From positions 1 to 60,613 of the forward strand of contig JAKASG010000008.1 of assembly GCA_021828285.1 (NCBI GenBank): a stretch of DNA of 60,613 nt, read 5' to 3'. Both the position numbers and the translations under genes were made by a program. Positions 52,526 through 60,513 of this stretch are shown one piece after another (position 1 is the stretch's first letter; every line of letters begins with the position of its first letter). This stretch comes from Acidobacteriota bacterium. GTDB lineage: Bacteria; Acidobacteriota; Terriglobia; UBA7540. The notes under the pieces were generated by a model, which searched no databases, had not been told where the DNA came from, and was given only the letters and a program-made list of their open reading frames with translations.

Positions 52526-53071
52526 ATGACCTCTCAACTTCGCGCTCGCGCACGCAAGATCAAGCTGCTGCTGCTGGATGTGGATGGCGTGCTCACCGAC
52601 GGCCGCATCTATTACCTTCCGCAACCGGGCGGCAGAATGATTGAAACCAAGACGTTCCACGCGCGCGACGGGCTCGGCCTGAAGATGCTTCGAACTGCGG
52701 GGATCCAAACGGGAATCATTTCCGGCCGCACATCGCCCGCTGTGGAGTATCGCGCCCGCGAGTTGGAGATTGAGTTCCTGCAGGAAGGGATTCTCGATAA
52801 GATTGTCCCTTACGAGAAAATTCTGCGAGCGGCGGGATTGCGCGATGCCGAGGTCTGCTACGTCGGAGACGATGTGGTGGACTTGCCCGTGTTGCGGCGC
52901 GCCGGGCTGGCCGCGACCGTTGCCGACTGTCATCCTCTGGTGCGCCGGCACGTTCATTACATCACACGCGCACCTGGCGGACTTGGTGCTGTGCGCGAGG
53001 TGGCCGACCTCATTCTCACCGCGCAAGGAAAATGGAGTCAGGCACTCGGCAGGCTGCGCTCGCCCGCGTAG
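52526..53071 (+). CDS. kdsC: 3-deoxy-D-manno-octulosonate 8-phosphate phosphatase
   Basis: HAD-superfamily phosphatase that releases KDO from KDO-8-phosphate, two steps after KdsD. The 181-aa protein (slightly longer than many C0 HADs without a cap domain) shows motif I LLLLDVDGVLTDGRIYY, TKTFHARDGLGLKMLRTAGI, motif II Ser in GIISGRTS, motif III Lys in DKIVPYEKIL and motif IV YVGDDVVDLPVLRRAG. GLGAVREVADLIL near the C-terminus is diagnostic of KdsC. With kdsD it forms a small KDO unit; kdsA and kdsB are not in the window. Confidence 0.94.
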   Translation: MTSQLRARARKIKLLLLDVDGVLTDGRIYYLPQPGGRMIETKTFHARDGLGLKMLRTAGIQTGIISGRTSPAVEYRARELEIEFLQEGILDKIVPYEKILRAAGLRDAEVCYVGDDVVDLPVLRRAGLAATVADCHPLVRRHVHYITRAPGGLGAVREVADLILTAQGKWSQALGRLRSPA

Positions 53072-53095
53072 GCGCATCTCCGACGACCGGAAGTT

Positions 53096-54433
53096 TCAAA
53101 GCTTCCCGAGCGCTTTGGTGATGCTCTCGAGTGCGTTCGACGGAAGCTCGGAAGGCACGCGGTCCGTTGCGCGGCGAGCGTAAAGGTTCTTGCCGACGCG
53201 GGCGACCTCCACGGTTTCAATCTGGTCTTTCACTCCAAACCCCACCGTAAACCTTTCGCTGGGTTTGGTCAGCCCGTAAGCGGCCATGTCCGTGGGATTT
53301 TTGGCGGGAAACGATTCCGCCCTCAGGTCGGACAAGCTATCGATCAAATTCTCCATCTTCGCGCCCGGCACTGCTTTGGGCCGGGGAACGGTTTGTTTCC
53401 ACTTGCCCCCCATCTTCTGAAAAACCCTTTTGCCCTGGGGAGTCACGACTTCCACAAGCTTCACCTCGATCGGCGAAAAAGAAAACAAGGTTTTTTCACG
53501 AAGCTGTTCCGGCGTTTGCGAAAACGTCATAATGAAGTCGTTGCCCAGGGTAAAAACGGGATCGAGCGAGGAGTTCATCGCGTCATAATTGCCGCCAGTT
53601 TCTTTGCCCAGGCTGAGGGTTTGCGATTGGCCGCCGGCCATGACTTGGATGGTCATGGTCGGGTTCGTCAAGCCATATTTCGCGAGGTCGGTTTTGCGGT
53701 CGCTGACGAGGCTGAGCATTGAAAGGCCGCGCAACTCGTCGAGCATCGTTTCCACCGTCATGTGCTTGGCGCGCACTTGCGGCGGAAGGTTGATGTCCCA
53801 GACACCGCGCGCGTTTTTGGCGAGCGTGTAGGCTTCCCCTTTTTTCCTCACGCTGATCTGATCCACGTTGTCGAGATTGAGCGTGATGACGCGCTTGTCG
53901 CGGAGGTCGAAGAGATTCTTCTCGAGCGAGTCCTTCATGTAATCCGCGAGCAAGACGACATTCGGGTTTCCTCCGGCTTGCGCGTAAACGCCGTCGCTCG
54001 TTGGCGTCTCATCGCCGAGCAATACCGTTACCGGAGCTGTCTGGCCCGTCACAGCGATGGAAATTGTCTCTGCGGGATCTTTCAGGCCGTAATCGGAAAG
54101 GTCGGAGGGATGCGGGTCCACGACTTCCTGGACGGTCGCACCCGTCAGGCTGTTGAGAAATGCTTTGACGTCCGTATCGCTCGCTGGCAGTTTCTCGGGC
54201 GCCGTAATCGCCCAAGCTCCGTTTTCCTTGCTCACCGTGAAGGGCTTGCCACCACGCGGCGTGAGCGTGAGCGACTCGATGTCTTGCTTGCGAATGTCGA
54301 GAAGCTTGTCGTGAGTTTTCGTCTTGGAGGGAGGTGGAGTCTTCGCGGCCCGGCGGTTGTAAAAATAGAAGGCGCCCCAGAGAACGGCAAGAACGGCCAG
54401 TGCAATGAAGGTATTAAGATATTTCCTGCTCAT
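53096..54433 (-). CDS. DUF4340-family membrane-anchored protein
   Basis: 445 aa from the ATG at 54433; an N-terminal helix (about 7-24) anchors a large extracytoplasmic part. Two DUF4340-type repeats are visible: GKPFTVSKENGAWAITAPEK... SDYGLKDPAETISI, and GEAYTLAKNARGVWDINLPP... AKYGLTNPTMTIQV; a third weaker unit (GKRVFQKMGGKWKQTVPRPK... AAYGLTKPSERFTV) follows. The start overlaps the GldG stop by 4 nt (ATGA); a GTG 15 nt upstream is also open. DUF4340 proteins regularly accompany GldG-type ABC operons. Function unknown. Confidence 0.85.
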   Translation of the reverse strand: MSRKYLNTFIALAVLAVLWGAFYFYNRRAAKTPPPSKTKTHDKLLDIRKQDIESLTLTPRGGKPFTVSKENGAWAITAPEKLPASDTDVKAFLNSLTGATVQEVVDPHPSDLSDYGLKDPAETISIAVTGQTAPVTVLLGDETPTSDGVYAQAGGNPNVVLLADYMKDSLEKNLFDLRDKRVITLNLDNVDQISVRKKGEAYTLAKNARGVWDINLPPQVRAKHMTVETMLDELRGLSMLSLVSDRKTDLAKYGLTNPTMTIQVMAGGQSQTLSLGKETGGNYDAMNSSLDPVFTLGNDFIMTFSQTPEQLREKTLFSFSPIEVKLVEVVTPQGKRVFQKMGGKWKQTVPRPKAVPGAKMENLIDSLSDLRAESFPAKNPTDMAAYGLTKPSERFTVGFGVKDQIETVEVARVGKNLYARRATDRVPSELPSNALESITKALGKL

Positions 54434-55857
54434 CTCCGCTGCCACCACACGCCCGCGCCAATGAGGATCACGGCCAGCGGAAGCCCAATGACTCCGAAAT
54501 AGAGGAATTGGCCCATTTGTCTTTCAGTGATATTGAGATGCTGCCTTTCGTGAGGTTTCGGGCCGATGGAAATCAGGTTGGATTGCGCCGCCAGCCAGTT
54601 GATGATGTTCATGAAGAGGTCGGGATTGCCTTGATCGTGGAAGAAAGCGTTGTCCGCCCATTCAGAGGATCCCACGGCCACGAATCGCCCCGCATCTTTA
54701 GCGCTTCCGCTTTGCGGAGTGATCTTTCCGGAAACGGCCACCGTCAGCGGCCCTTTCGGATCGTTCTGTCCAGGCCGCAGGCTGATTTGCTGCATGCTGG
54801 GCGTCCAGTTGCTGATGCCAAAGCTGTCGCCGGAAGTCTTGCAGAGCGAGTCCGTGGTGACTCCTGAAGGAGCGTTTTCAGCAATGTCGAACGAGCGGGT
54901 CAGGGGCAGCAGCGTTGCAATCACCGAGCCGTGAGCGTGAAGAGGTTCGACGATGGAGCTTGACCCGTAACTGACGATGAGCGGCATGTAAGGCTGTGTC
55001 CCGAAGATCTGAGCCATAGGATTCAAGTCAATGACCAGGTCGTTTTGCGCCGTCACGCCCCATGCCGCGAGCATCTTGGTCAAATTGGGCAAATCCATTC
55101 CGGGATCGAGAAGGAACATGGCGCGTCCGCCGTTTTCCACGTATTTCTGGACGACATCAATTTGAGCCGGCAGATAATCCGTCTTCGGCCCCGCGGCCAC
55201 AATCATGGAGCAATCGCTCGGGATCTGCTTCTGATTCAGCATGAGCTCGGTCGCCGAGTAACTCTCGTCGCCGAGAGCCGCTTTCACTTCCGAATAACCG
55301 CTGCGGCCGTTTGCGCTCAAGCTCCGCTCGCCATGGCCTTGAATGAAGCACGCCGTTCGCTTTCCATTGAGGATTCGAATCAACGCGTCCGTCACGCCCT
55401 GTTCGTTCGCGGTCTGGGCCTTATAATGGCGCTTGCCCGCTCGCACCACGATGGTTCCATCCATATTGACGCCGAACTCGCGCGCGAGGCGGGGCTGGCG
55501 AACCGGATCCACGTATTGAACCCTGATCTCGTTCGAGGTGACCCGATAGCTCTGCAACAAGTCGTTCGCGGGACCGAATTCCTGTTTTTGGCCGAAATAG
55601 TAAATGTGGACGGGCCGCTTCAAGCTCTTCACGAGTTTGACGCTTTGAGGAGAAAGGCTGAACTGTTTGTTCGGCGTCAGGTCCCAGCGGTGGTCATGTT
55701 GATTGACGAACCAGTTCACGAGGATGAGGATGGCGATGAAGATCGCGCTGTAAAGAACCAGGTTCACGCCTTCGAGCGCACGCCCGCCTCTGACGCCGGA
55801 TTTCCCCTTCGGATGCTGCTCCTGGGGCTCTTTCGTTTCCTGTTTCTCGTCGCTCAC
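54430..55857 (-). CDS. GldG-like auxiliary component of an ABC transport system
   Basis: 475 aa with an N-terminal membrane helix (about 32-50), a large extracytoplasmic domain (about 60-430) and a C-terminal helix (about 445-470). It shows the GldG/ABC-2-associated pattern: WDLTPNKQFSLSPQSVKLVK, VTDALIRILNGKRTACFIQG, and VQKYVENGGRAMFLLDPGMD. GldG proteins take part in gliding motility in Bacteroidota but occur widely beside ABC-2 permeases in non-gliders. It is coupled to the permease (GTGA overlap at its start) and to DUF4340 (ATGA at its end). No gliding or secretion genes (gldK-N, sprA) are seen. Confidence 0.87.
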   Translation of the reverse strand: MSDEKQETKEPQEQHPKGKSGVRGGRALEGVNLVLYSAIFIAILILVNWFVNQHDHRWDLTPNKQFSLSPQSVKLVKSLKRPVHIYYFGQKQEFGPANDLLQSYRVTSNEIRVQYVDPVRQPRLAREFGVNMDGTIVVRAGKRHYKAQTANEQGVTDALIRILNGKRTACFIQGHGERSLSANGRSGYSEVKAALGDESYSATELMLNQKQIPSDCSMIVAAGPKTDYLPAQIDVVQKYVENGGRAMFLLDPGMDLPNLTKMLAAWGVTAQNDLVIDLNPMAQIFGTQPYMPLIVSYGSSSIVEPLHAHGSVIATLLPLTRSFDIAENAPSGVTTDSLCKTSGDSFGISNWTPSMQQISLRPGQNDPKGPLTVAVSGKITPQSGSAKDAGRFVAVGSSEWADNAFFHDQGNPDLFMNIINWLAAQSNLISIGPKPHERQHLNITERQMGQFLYFGVIGLPLAVILIGAGVWWQRR

Positions 55858-56636
55858 GACGCCCTCCCTTTCAGCGCTTCCACCGAGCGAGCGGTGAGGA
55901 ACAAGCCCAGCGCAATCACGGACAGGTAATAAATCAGGTCTTTCAGTTCGATGACCCCCTTTGCAAAATTATCGAAGTGGGTGGTGAGAGACAGGTACGC
56001 CAAAATCCGTCCCATGGGACTCGTCGAGTAAGCGGAAACCCAATTGAAAACGTAGAGCAGCAGGAACACGCCGAATGAAACGCCTCCAGCGATAATCTGG
56101 TTCTTGGTGAACGTCGAGATCCACATGCCGAGCGCCAGCAATGCGGCGCCAAAAAGCAGAATGCCGAGCGCTACTGCCAGCAGCGGCTTCGCGGCGGGAT
56201 TGCCGTAAATGAAAAGTATTCCGACGTACAAGAAAGTGATGACGATGAGGATCGCGTAAAGCGCGAACGCTCCAAGAAATTTTCCCATGATAATCTGGAA
56301 GTCCGTGAGCGGCGAGGTCAGCAGCAGTTCGATGGTCCCCGAGCGCTTTTCTTCCGCGTAGAGCCGCATCGTGATCAGGGGAATCAGGAAAAGCAGGACC
56401 ACCGTCAGCACGCCTTCAAAAAGCGAACGGATGATGATTTCGTTGATGCTCATCGAAGGCATGCCCATGCCGCCGCCCATGCTCTGCATTCGAAAGCTCT
56501 CGACGACATATTCGGCGGTGATGTTATAGAAGAAAAATCCGCACACGACCGAATAGGCCGCAATGATGAGATAAGCGATCGGCGAATGGAAATAGGCGCG
56601 CAGTTCGCGTCCCGCGATCGCCAGCGTATTTCGCAT
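55854..56636 (-). CDS. ABC-2 type permease (GldF-like)
   Basis: Inner-membrane permease, 260 aa, six helices. MRNTLAIAGRELRAYFHSPI at the N-terminus is the typical ABC-2/GldF opening with a cytoplasmic amphipathic stretch. LITMRLYAEEKRSGTIELLL carries the conserved E-E-K-R/G-T-x-E-L-L motif, and DFQIIMGKFLGAFALYAILI follows. A Met/Gly-rich loop (SMGGGMGMP) between the first two helices is unusual. It is 100 nt after the ATPase gene and overlaps the GldG gene by 4 nt. Confidence 0.9.
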   Translation of the reverse strand: MRNTLAIAGRELRAYFHSPIAYLIIAAYSVVCGFFFYNITAEYVVESFRMQSMGGGMGMPSMSINEIIIRSLFEGVLTVVLLFLIPLITMRLYAEEKRSGTIELLLTSPLTDFQIIMGKFLGAFALYAILIVITFLYVGILFIYGNPAAKPLLAVALGILLFGAALLALGMWISTFTKNQIIAGGVSFGVFLLLYVFNWVSAYSTSPMGRILAYLSLTTHFDNFAKGVIELKDLIYYLSVIALGLFLTARSVEALKGRAS

Positions 56637-56736
56637 CCCTTAATCCTCCTCGATGACTCGCGTATGAATATCCTGCGCCGCTACAAACGTTTCGCAACCG
56701 CCGCGGCGATATCCGGCGCCCGGCCCTTGCGATTCC

Positions 56737-57717
56737 TCAACTGATGTCGAGCGCCGGGCTGGGAGCGGATTCCTGAGCCTCGCTCAAGTCCTTCGTCGTG
56801 AGCTTAAGGAAAATATCCTCCAGGCTGAGCCCGCCGGTCTTCAGCTCGAAGAGCTTCCAGCCCGATTCCACCACGGTCTGCGCGAGGTCGGCGCGCACGT
56901 CATGTCCTTTTTCCGCGTGAACTTCGAGCGTCACCTGCGTTCCCGCGGCCTCACGCGGCTCGACCACGTTCACCCCCGTGATGCGCTGCAACTTATCGAT
57001 AATTTCAGGCGCAGGGCCTTCGACAATCAGCACGATATCTTCATAACCCTGCAACCGCCGGACCAGCTCGTCGGGCGCGCCTTCAGCCACCACTTGTCCC
57101 CCGCTAATGACCAAAACGCGCTGGCAGGTCTTCGAAACCTCCGGCAGGATATGCGTGCTCAAAATCACGGTGTGATCGCCCGCAAAACTCTTGATCAGTT
57201 CGCGCGTTTCGATGATCTGCTTCGGATCGAGCCCTGCGGTTGGCTCATCCAGAATCAGAACGTCCGGGCTGTGGACGAGCGCCTGTGCAAGCCCCACGCG
57301 CTGCCGGTAGCCTTTCGAGAGCTTGCCGATCTGCCGCCGCTGTACGTCGCCGATCGCGCACCGCTCACTCACGTCGCCCACGCGTTTCTTGATGTCGCCG
57401 CGCGCCACACCCTTGATTCGGGCGGCGAAGGCCAGATATTCGGAAACGGTCATATCGGGATAGACGGGAGGCGTTTCCGGGAGGTAGCCGATATGTTTCT
57501 TCGCTTCGAGCGACTCGGTTCCGACATCGAAGCCCGCGACGCGCACCCGGCCCGAAGTCGGAAAAAGAAACCCGGTGATAACGCGCATCGTTGTGGTTTT
57601 CCCCGCTCCATTCGGGCCGAGGAAGCCCAGAATCTCACCTTTCTGCACCGTGAAACTCACGTCGTTCACAGCGAGCGTCGGTCCATATCGCTTTGTCAAT
57701 CCCTCGACTTCAATCAT
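56737..57717 (-). CDS. ABC transporter ATP-binding protein (GldA/CcmA-like)
   Basis: 326-aa ATPase powering the permease encoded next to it. Motifs: Walker A GPNGAGKTTTMRVI, Q-loop LPETPPVYPDMTV, signature LSKGYRQRVGLAQAL, Walker B LILDEPTAGLDP, switch His in LSTHI. The ~100-residue C-terminal extension (about 225-326) resembles that of GldA/DrrA proteins. ATG 57717 with GAGGGC upstream. First gene of a four-gene unit with permease, GldG-like and DUF4340 proteins. Confidence 0.93.
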   Translation of the reverse strand: MIEVEGLTKRYGPTLAVNDVSFTVQKGEILGFLGPNGAGKTTTMRVITGFLFPTSGRVRVAGFDVGTESLEAKKHIGYLPETPPVYPDMTVSEYLAFAARIKGVARGDIKKRVGDVSERCAIGDVQRRQIGKLSKGYRQRVGLAQALVHSPDVLILDEPTAGLDPKQIIETRELIKSFAGDHTVILSTHILPEVSKTCQRVLVISGGQVVAEGAPDELVRRLQGYEDIVLIVEGPAPEIIDKLQRITGVNVVEPREAAGTQVTLEVHAEKGHDVRADLAQTVVESGWKLFELKTGGLSLEDIFLKLTTKDLSEAQESAPSPALDIS

Positions 57718-57774
57718 CGTTGGTTGCCCTCAGGATGGACACTCTTCCTTGCGCCCCTGAATTGAACCTTGCAA

Positions 57775-57800
57775 AGCCGCGAAAAGCCCGCGGCTTCTTT
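57775..57800. terminator. Terminator-like hairpin 1 in the ABC operon leader
   Basis: AGCCGCG (57775-57781) and CGCGGCT (57789-57795) around a 7-nt loop, followed on the plus strand by TCTTT. No plus-strand gene precedes it, so either it is a leader element of the minus-strand operon or a relic. Confidence 0.45.
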
Positions 57801-57818
57801 CGGCGGCCGGGCGGCCAG

Positions 57819-57842
57819 GAGCCGCGGCGTCCTTCGCGGCTC
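57819..57842. repeat. Hairpin 2 in the ABC operon leader, sharing arms with hairpin 1
   Basis: GAGCCGCG (57819-57826) and CGCGGCTC (57835-57842), 8 bp perfect, 8-nt loop. The 7-nt arm sequences are the same as in the hairpin at 57775, so alternative pairings between the four arms are possible. Confidence 0.55.
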
Positions 57843-58059
57843 GGCTTGAGGCATGATTTCGGTGCGCGCCCACGCAAGCTTGCGCACGATTGCATTGCGG
57901 CAACATAATAACGATTGTTAGATTAGCACAAAGGTTGCCAGTGAATGGGTGGTTTTTTGTCGCGGAGAAATTTGAGGGTGGTGAAGTTTCGCGTCCGCGC
58001 CTTCGGTGGAAGCAAACGGCCCGGCGGGCGTTCTAGCCCCTTGCCCCAAGGAGGATGAG

Positions 58060-58815
58060 GTGGATCTAAAGGATCAAATCGCTCTGATTACCGGCGCCTC
58101 GAGCGGCATCGGCCGCGCAACCGCAGAAGTGATGGCCCGCGCCGGAGCGAAGGTCGGAATCAATTATTTGAAGAACAAGGCGGGTGCAGAGCAAGCCGCT
58201 GCTACGATTCGCAATTCAGGCGGCGATGCCCTGGTGATTCGAGCCGACGTCACCCGCGCGGCGGACGTTCAAGTGATGGTCGGCGCGGTTCGGGAGCGCT
58301 GGGGCCGCGTGGATATTCTCGTGAATAACGCGGGAGATTTGCTCGCCCGCCGCATGCTCGCGGAGATGACGGAAGAATACTGGGATCAGGTGATGGCGCT
58401 CAACCTGAAGAGCGTGTTCCTTTGCGTCAAAGTGGTTTGGGAAGAAATGGCGGCGCGCAAAAGCGGTTGCATCATCAATATGTCCTCCATTGCGGGCCGC
58501 AACGGCGGAGGGCCGGGCGCCGCCGCCTACGCCGCGGCGAAAGGTGGGCTGATTACTTACACGAAAAGTCTGGCGAAGGAATTGGCGGCTTATCAAATTC
58601 GTGTAAACGCCATCGCGCCCGGCGTCATCGAAACGCCTTACCACGAGCGTTATAGCCCTCCCGAAGTCATGAAGAAATTTGTTGCGCAAATTCCGCTCGG
58701 CCGAACCGGACAAGCTGAGGAAATCGCCGCCGTCGTCGCTTTCCTCGCTTCCCCCGCTGCCCGCTTCATCACCGGCGAGACCATCGAAGTCAACGGCGGG
58801 CAATGGATGGATTAG
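58060..58815 (+). CDS. Short-chain dehydrogenase/reductase (FabG-like)
   Basis: 251-aa NAD(P)-dependent oxidoreductase of the classical SDR fold. Cofactor motif TGASSGIGRA, NNAG in ILVNNAGDL, catalytic Ser in NMSSIAGRNG, and the YxxxK in AAYAAAKGGLITYTKSLAKE. The C-terminus ends FITGETIEVNGGQWMD, typical of FabG/sugar-dehydrogenase types. AAGGAGG at 58048-58054 sets the start at GTG 58060; a frame open to 58006 has no family content. The 3' end overlaps the convergent UDG gene by 26 nt. Substrate unknown. Confidence 0.92.
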   Translation: MDLKDQIALITGASSGIGRATAEVMARAGAKVGINYLKNKAGAEQAAATIRNSGGDALVIRADVTRAADVQVMVGAVRERWGRVDILVNNAGDLLARRMLAEMTEEYWDQVMALNLKSVFLCVKVVWEEMAARKSGCIINMSSIAGRNGGGPGAAAYAAAKGGLITYTKSLAKELAAYQIRVNAIAPGVIETPYHERYSPPEVMKKFVAQIPLGRTGQAEEIAAVVAFLASPAARFITGETIEVNGGQWMD

Positions 58816-59536
58816 GCGGCGACGGTTCTCTCAGGAAGCGCTGGATCGCTTCGAGGACGCTTCGCATCATGGCAGGCGTCAGCCGGCCCGTCTGCGTGTT
58901 CTGGCGGCTTGGATGGTAGGATGCAAAAAGCCGGGGGAAGCCCTCCGGCAGCGAGTACGATGCGCCGTGCGCAAACTTGAATTGAGACCGGGGCGGCAGC
59001 GTGACCTGGTCTCGAACGATGCGAAGATAAGCGTCGAACGCGATGCGCCCGAGCGCGAGAACCGCGCGCACGCCGCTCAGAAGCTCGAATTCCTTTTCAA
59101 GATAAGGCCTGCAATTTTCAAGCTCGCGCGGCCGGGGCTTGTTCTTGGGCGGAGCGCAATGGATGGCTGCGGTGATGTAACATCCGCGCAGCCGAAGACC
59201 GTCATTCTTCCTCCGCGACTCCGCCTGGTTTGCAAAGCCTGCTTCAAAGAGCCTGCGATATAGGAAGTCTCCCGATCCATCCCCCGTGAACATTCGCCCC
59301 GTCCGGTTGGCGCCGTGCGCGGCGGGCGCAAGACCGAGAATCAGAAGCTCCGCTTCCGGATCGCCGAAGCTCGGCACCGGCTTCCCCCAATACTCCCATT
59401 CGCGATACATCCGCCGTTTCTCGCGCGCTACGCGGCCGCAATAGCGCCGGAGCCGCGCGCACTTCTCGCAGGCGATGATCTCCCCTTGTAACCGTTCAAG
59501 CGATTCATGGCGAATGTTGGGCTTGTCTTGACCCAT
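58790..59536 (-). CDS. Uracil-DNA glycosylase, family 5 (UDGb type)
   Basis: Base-excision repair enzyme removing uracil and related deaminated bases, with a [4Fe-4S] cluster. The 248-aa protein has motif A GLAPAAHGANRTGRMFTGDG and motif B SYHPSRQNTQTGRL, both diagnostic for UDGb rather than UDGa, and a Cys pair CEKC (about 23-26) with further Cys residues for the cluster. Motif A lacks the polar Asp/Asn used by other families, as expected for UDGb. The ATG starts on the base after the TGA of the upstream PilZ gene. Its 3' end runs 26 nt into the convergent SDR gene. Confidence 0.9.
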   Translation of the reverse strand: MGQDKPNIRHESLERLQGEIIACEKCARLRRYCGRVAREKRRMYREWEYWGKPVPSFGDPEAELLILGLAPAAHGANRTGRMFTGDGSGDFLYRRLFEAGFANQAESRRKNDGLRLRGCYITAAIHCAPPKNKPRPRELENCRPYLEKEFELLSGVRAVLALGRIAFDAYLRIVRDQVTLPPRSQFKFAHGASYSLPEGFPRLFASYHPSRQNTQTGRLTPAMMRSVLEAIQRFLREPSPPNPSIARR

Positions 59537-59917
59537 TCAAACAGTCTTTGGCGTGAGGGCTGAGGTTGCAAGCTGCAGGAGGAGGTGATGAATCATCTCC
59601 CGGTCGGCGTAATGCATATGGAGAAATTCAAAAGCCGTGCCGACACCGGGGATGCATCGTCGCGCGGTGGCCACGATGCGCGCCGTTCGATGGCCAAAGG
59701 AGATTCCCAGCCGAACCACCGTTCCAACGGGAATATCCATCGGGCATTCAATCATGATGCCGTTGGAACTGATATCGATCATTTCGCCCGTGAAGCGCAA
59801 TCCGCCCCCCAACACGCCGACGGGAATTCGCTGGTTGACGTGAAAACGCTTCGCTTGTCTGCCTGCCAAACTCGATGACGACCCTTCTCTGGATTCCGCT
59901 TGCTGGCCGACGAGCAC
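59537..59917 (-). CDS. PilZ-domain protein (c-di-GMP receptor-like)
   Basis: 126 aa, start GTG at 59917. The single PilZ domain spans about 18-120. Both c-di-GMP-binding signatures are present: RxxxR as R-Q-A-K-R (about 20-24) and DxSxxG as DISSNG. GTVVRLGISFGHR and GTAFEFLHMHYADREMIHHL complete the barrel and C-terminal helix. The stop codon is immediately followed by the UDG ATG, so the two share a transcript. Likely a stand-alone effector of c-di-GMP signalling; its partner is unknown. Confidence 0.88.
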   Translation of the reverse strand: MLVGQQAESREGSSSSLAGRQAKRFHVNQRIPVGVLGGGLRFTGEMIDISSNGIMIECPMDIPVGTVVRLGISFGHRTARIVATARRCIPGVGTAFEFLHMHYADREMIHHLLLQLATSALTPKTV

Positions 59918-59958
59918 AGATCGAAAGCTCCTACACCGGAGTCTCTCTGCTTCGGCTC

Positions 59959-59986
59959 ATTCTTACATAACCTTGCGAACTGTCAA
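59959..59986 (-). promoter_or_regulatory. Candidate promoter of the PilZ-UDG unit
   Basis: A perfect TTGACA on the minus strand (59981-59986) and AAGAAT (59959-59964, 4/6) with a 16-nt spacer, giving a leader of about 35 nt before the GTG at 59917. Confidence 0.45.
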
Positions 59987-60061
59987 GGGCAAATCGCACC
60001 CCAGGGATCGGTCTTGAAGGGGCGAGGCCAATTCAAAATCTTGCAGGGTTCAGATGCGGAG

Positions 60062-60098
60062 CGGGAAAATCGCCTGGCGCAATCGCGGCGATTTCCCG
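60062..60098. terminator. Strong stem-loop between the two PilZ genes
   Basis: CGGGAAAATCGCC (60062-60074) and GGCGATTTCCCG (60087-60098) pair over 12 bp with one bulged base and a 12-nt loop. Placed to end the upstream PilZ transcript on the minus strand; no U-tract. Confidence 0.5.
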
Positions 60099-60189
60099 GG
60101 CTCACGCGGGCAATGGATGGCTCAGGAAAAAACTTCCGGCAATCCGGCTCATTGCTCAATACGACCGATGAATGAAGGGACCGGCGGTA

Positions 60190-60513
60190 TCAGGAAGAGA
60201 TTTCCCAGGAACTGATCGGGTGGTTGGCAAGGAATTCCAGGCCATAGTCGCCATCCTCGGATCCCGGAATCACTTTTCCCCAAACCACCCGCGCTCGAAC
60301 CCCATAGCGCGGACCCTCATTGGGAATCAGCTCTGCAATCTGGCCAACGGCCAGTAAGGCATGGCCGCGAATGCGAACTCCATGTTCGGAAACGTCCAGC
60401 ATGCTCATGACTTGCGAAGTTCGCGCGCCGCCGTTTTCGGCGATCACCGTCACAGGAACACTGACGTTAACGCGTTCATAGACCCTTCCCGGAGAATAAG
60501 TCTCGTTTCTCAT
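60190..60513 (-). CDS. PilZ-domain protein (c-di-GMP receptor-like), second copy
   Basis: 107 aa, PilZ domain over nearly the whole length. RVYER (about 10-14) matches RxxxR and LDVSEHGVRI contains DxSxxG, so c-di-GMP binding is plausible. YGVRARVVWGKVIPG and YGLEFLANHP form the last strands. It is only distantly like the PilZ protein encoded 270 nt downstream, so a recent duplication is unlikely. No clear ribosome-binding site is seen before the ATG at 60513. Confidence 0.85.
   Translation of the reverse strand: MRNETYSPGRVYERVNVSVPVTVIAENGGARTSQVMSMLDVSEHGVRIRGHALLAVGQIAELIPNEGPRYGVRARVVWGKVIPGSEDGDYGLEFLANHPISSWEISS

Larger units (their letters stand above)
57718..58059. other. Divergent region between ABC operon and SDR gene
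   Basis: 342 bp without a gene. Two strong hairpins lie near the ABC operon (57775-57842). An AT-rich segment around 57895-57945 is a likely site for divergent promoters, with TTAGAT (plus) and TATGTT (minus) as weak -10 candidates. Confidence 0.45.
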
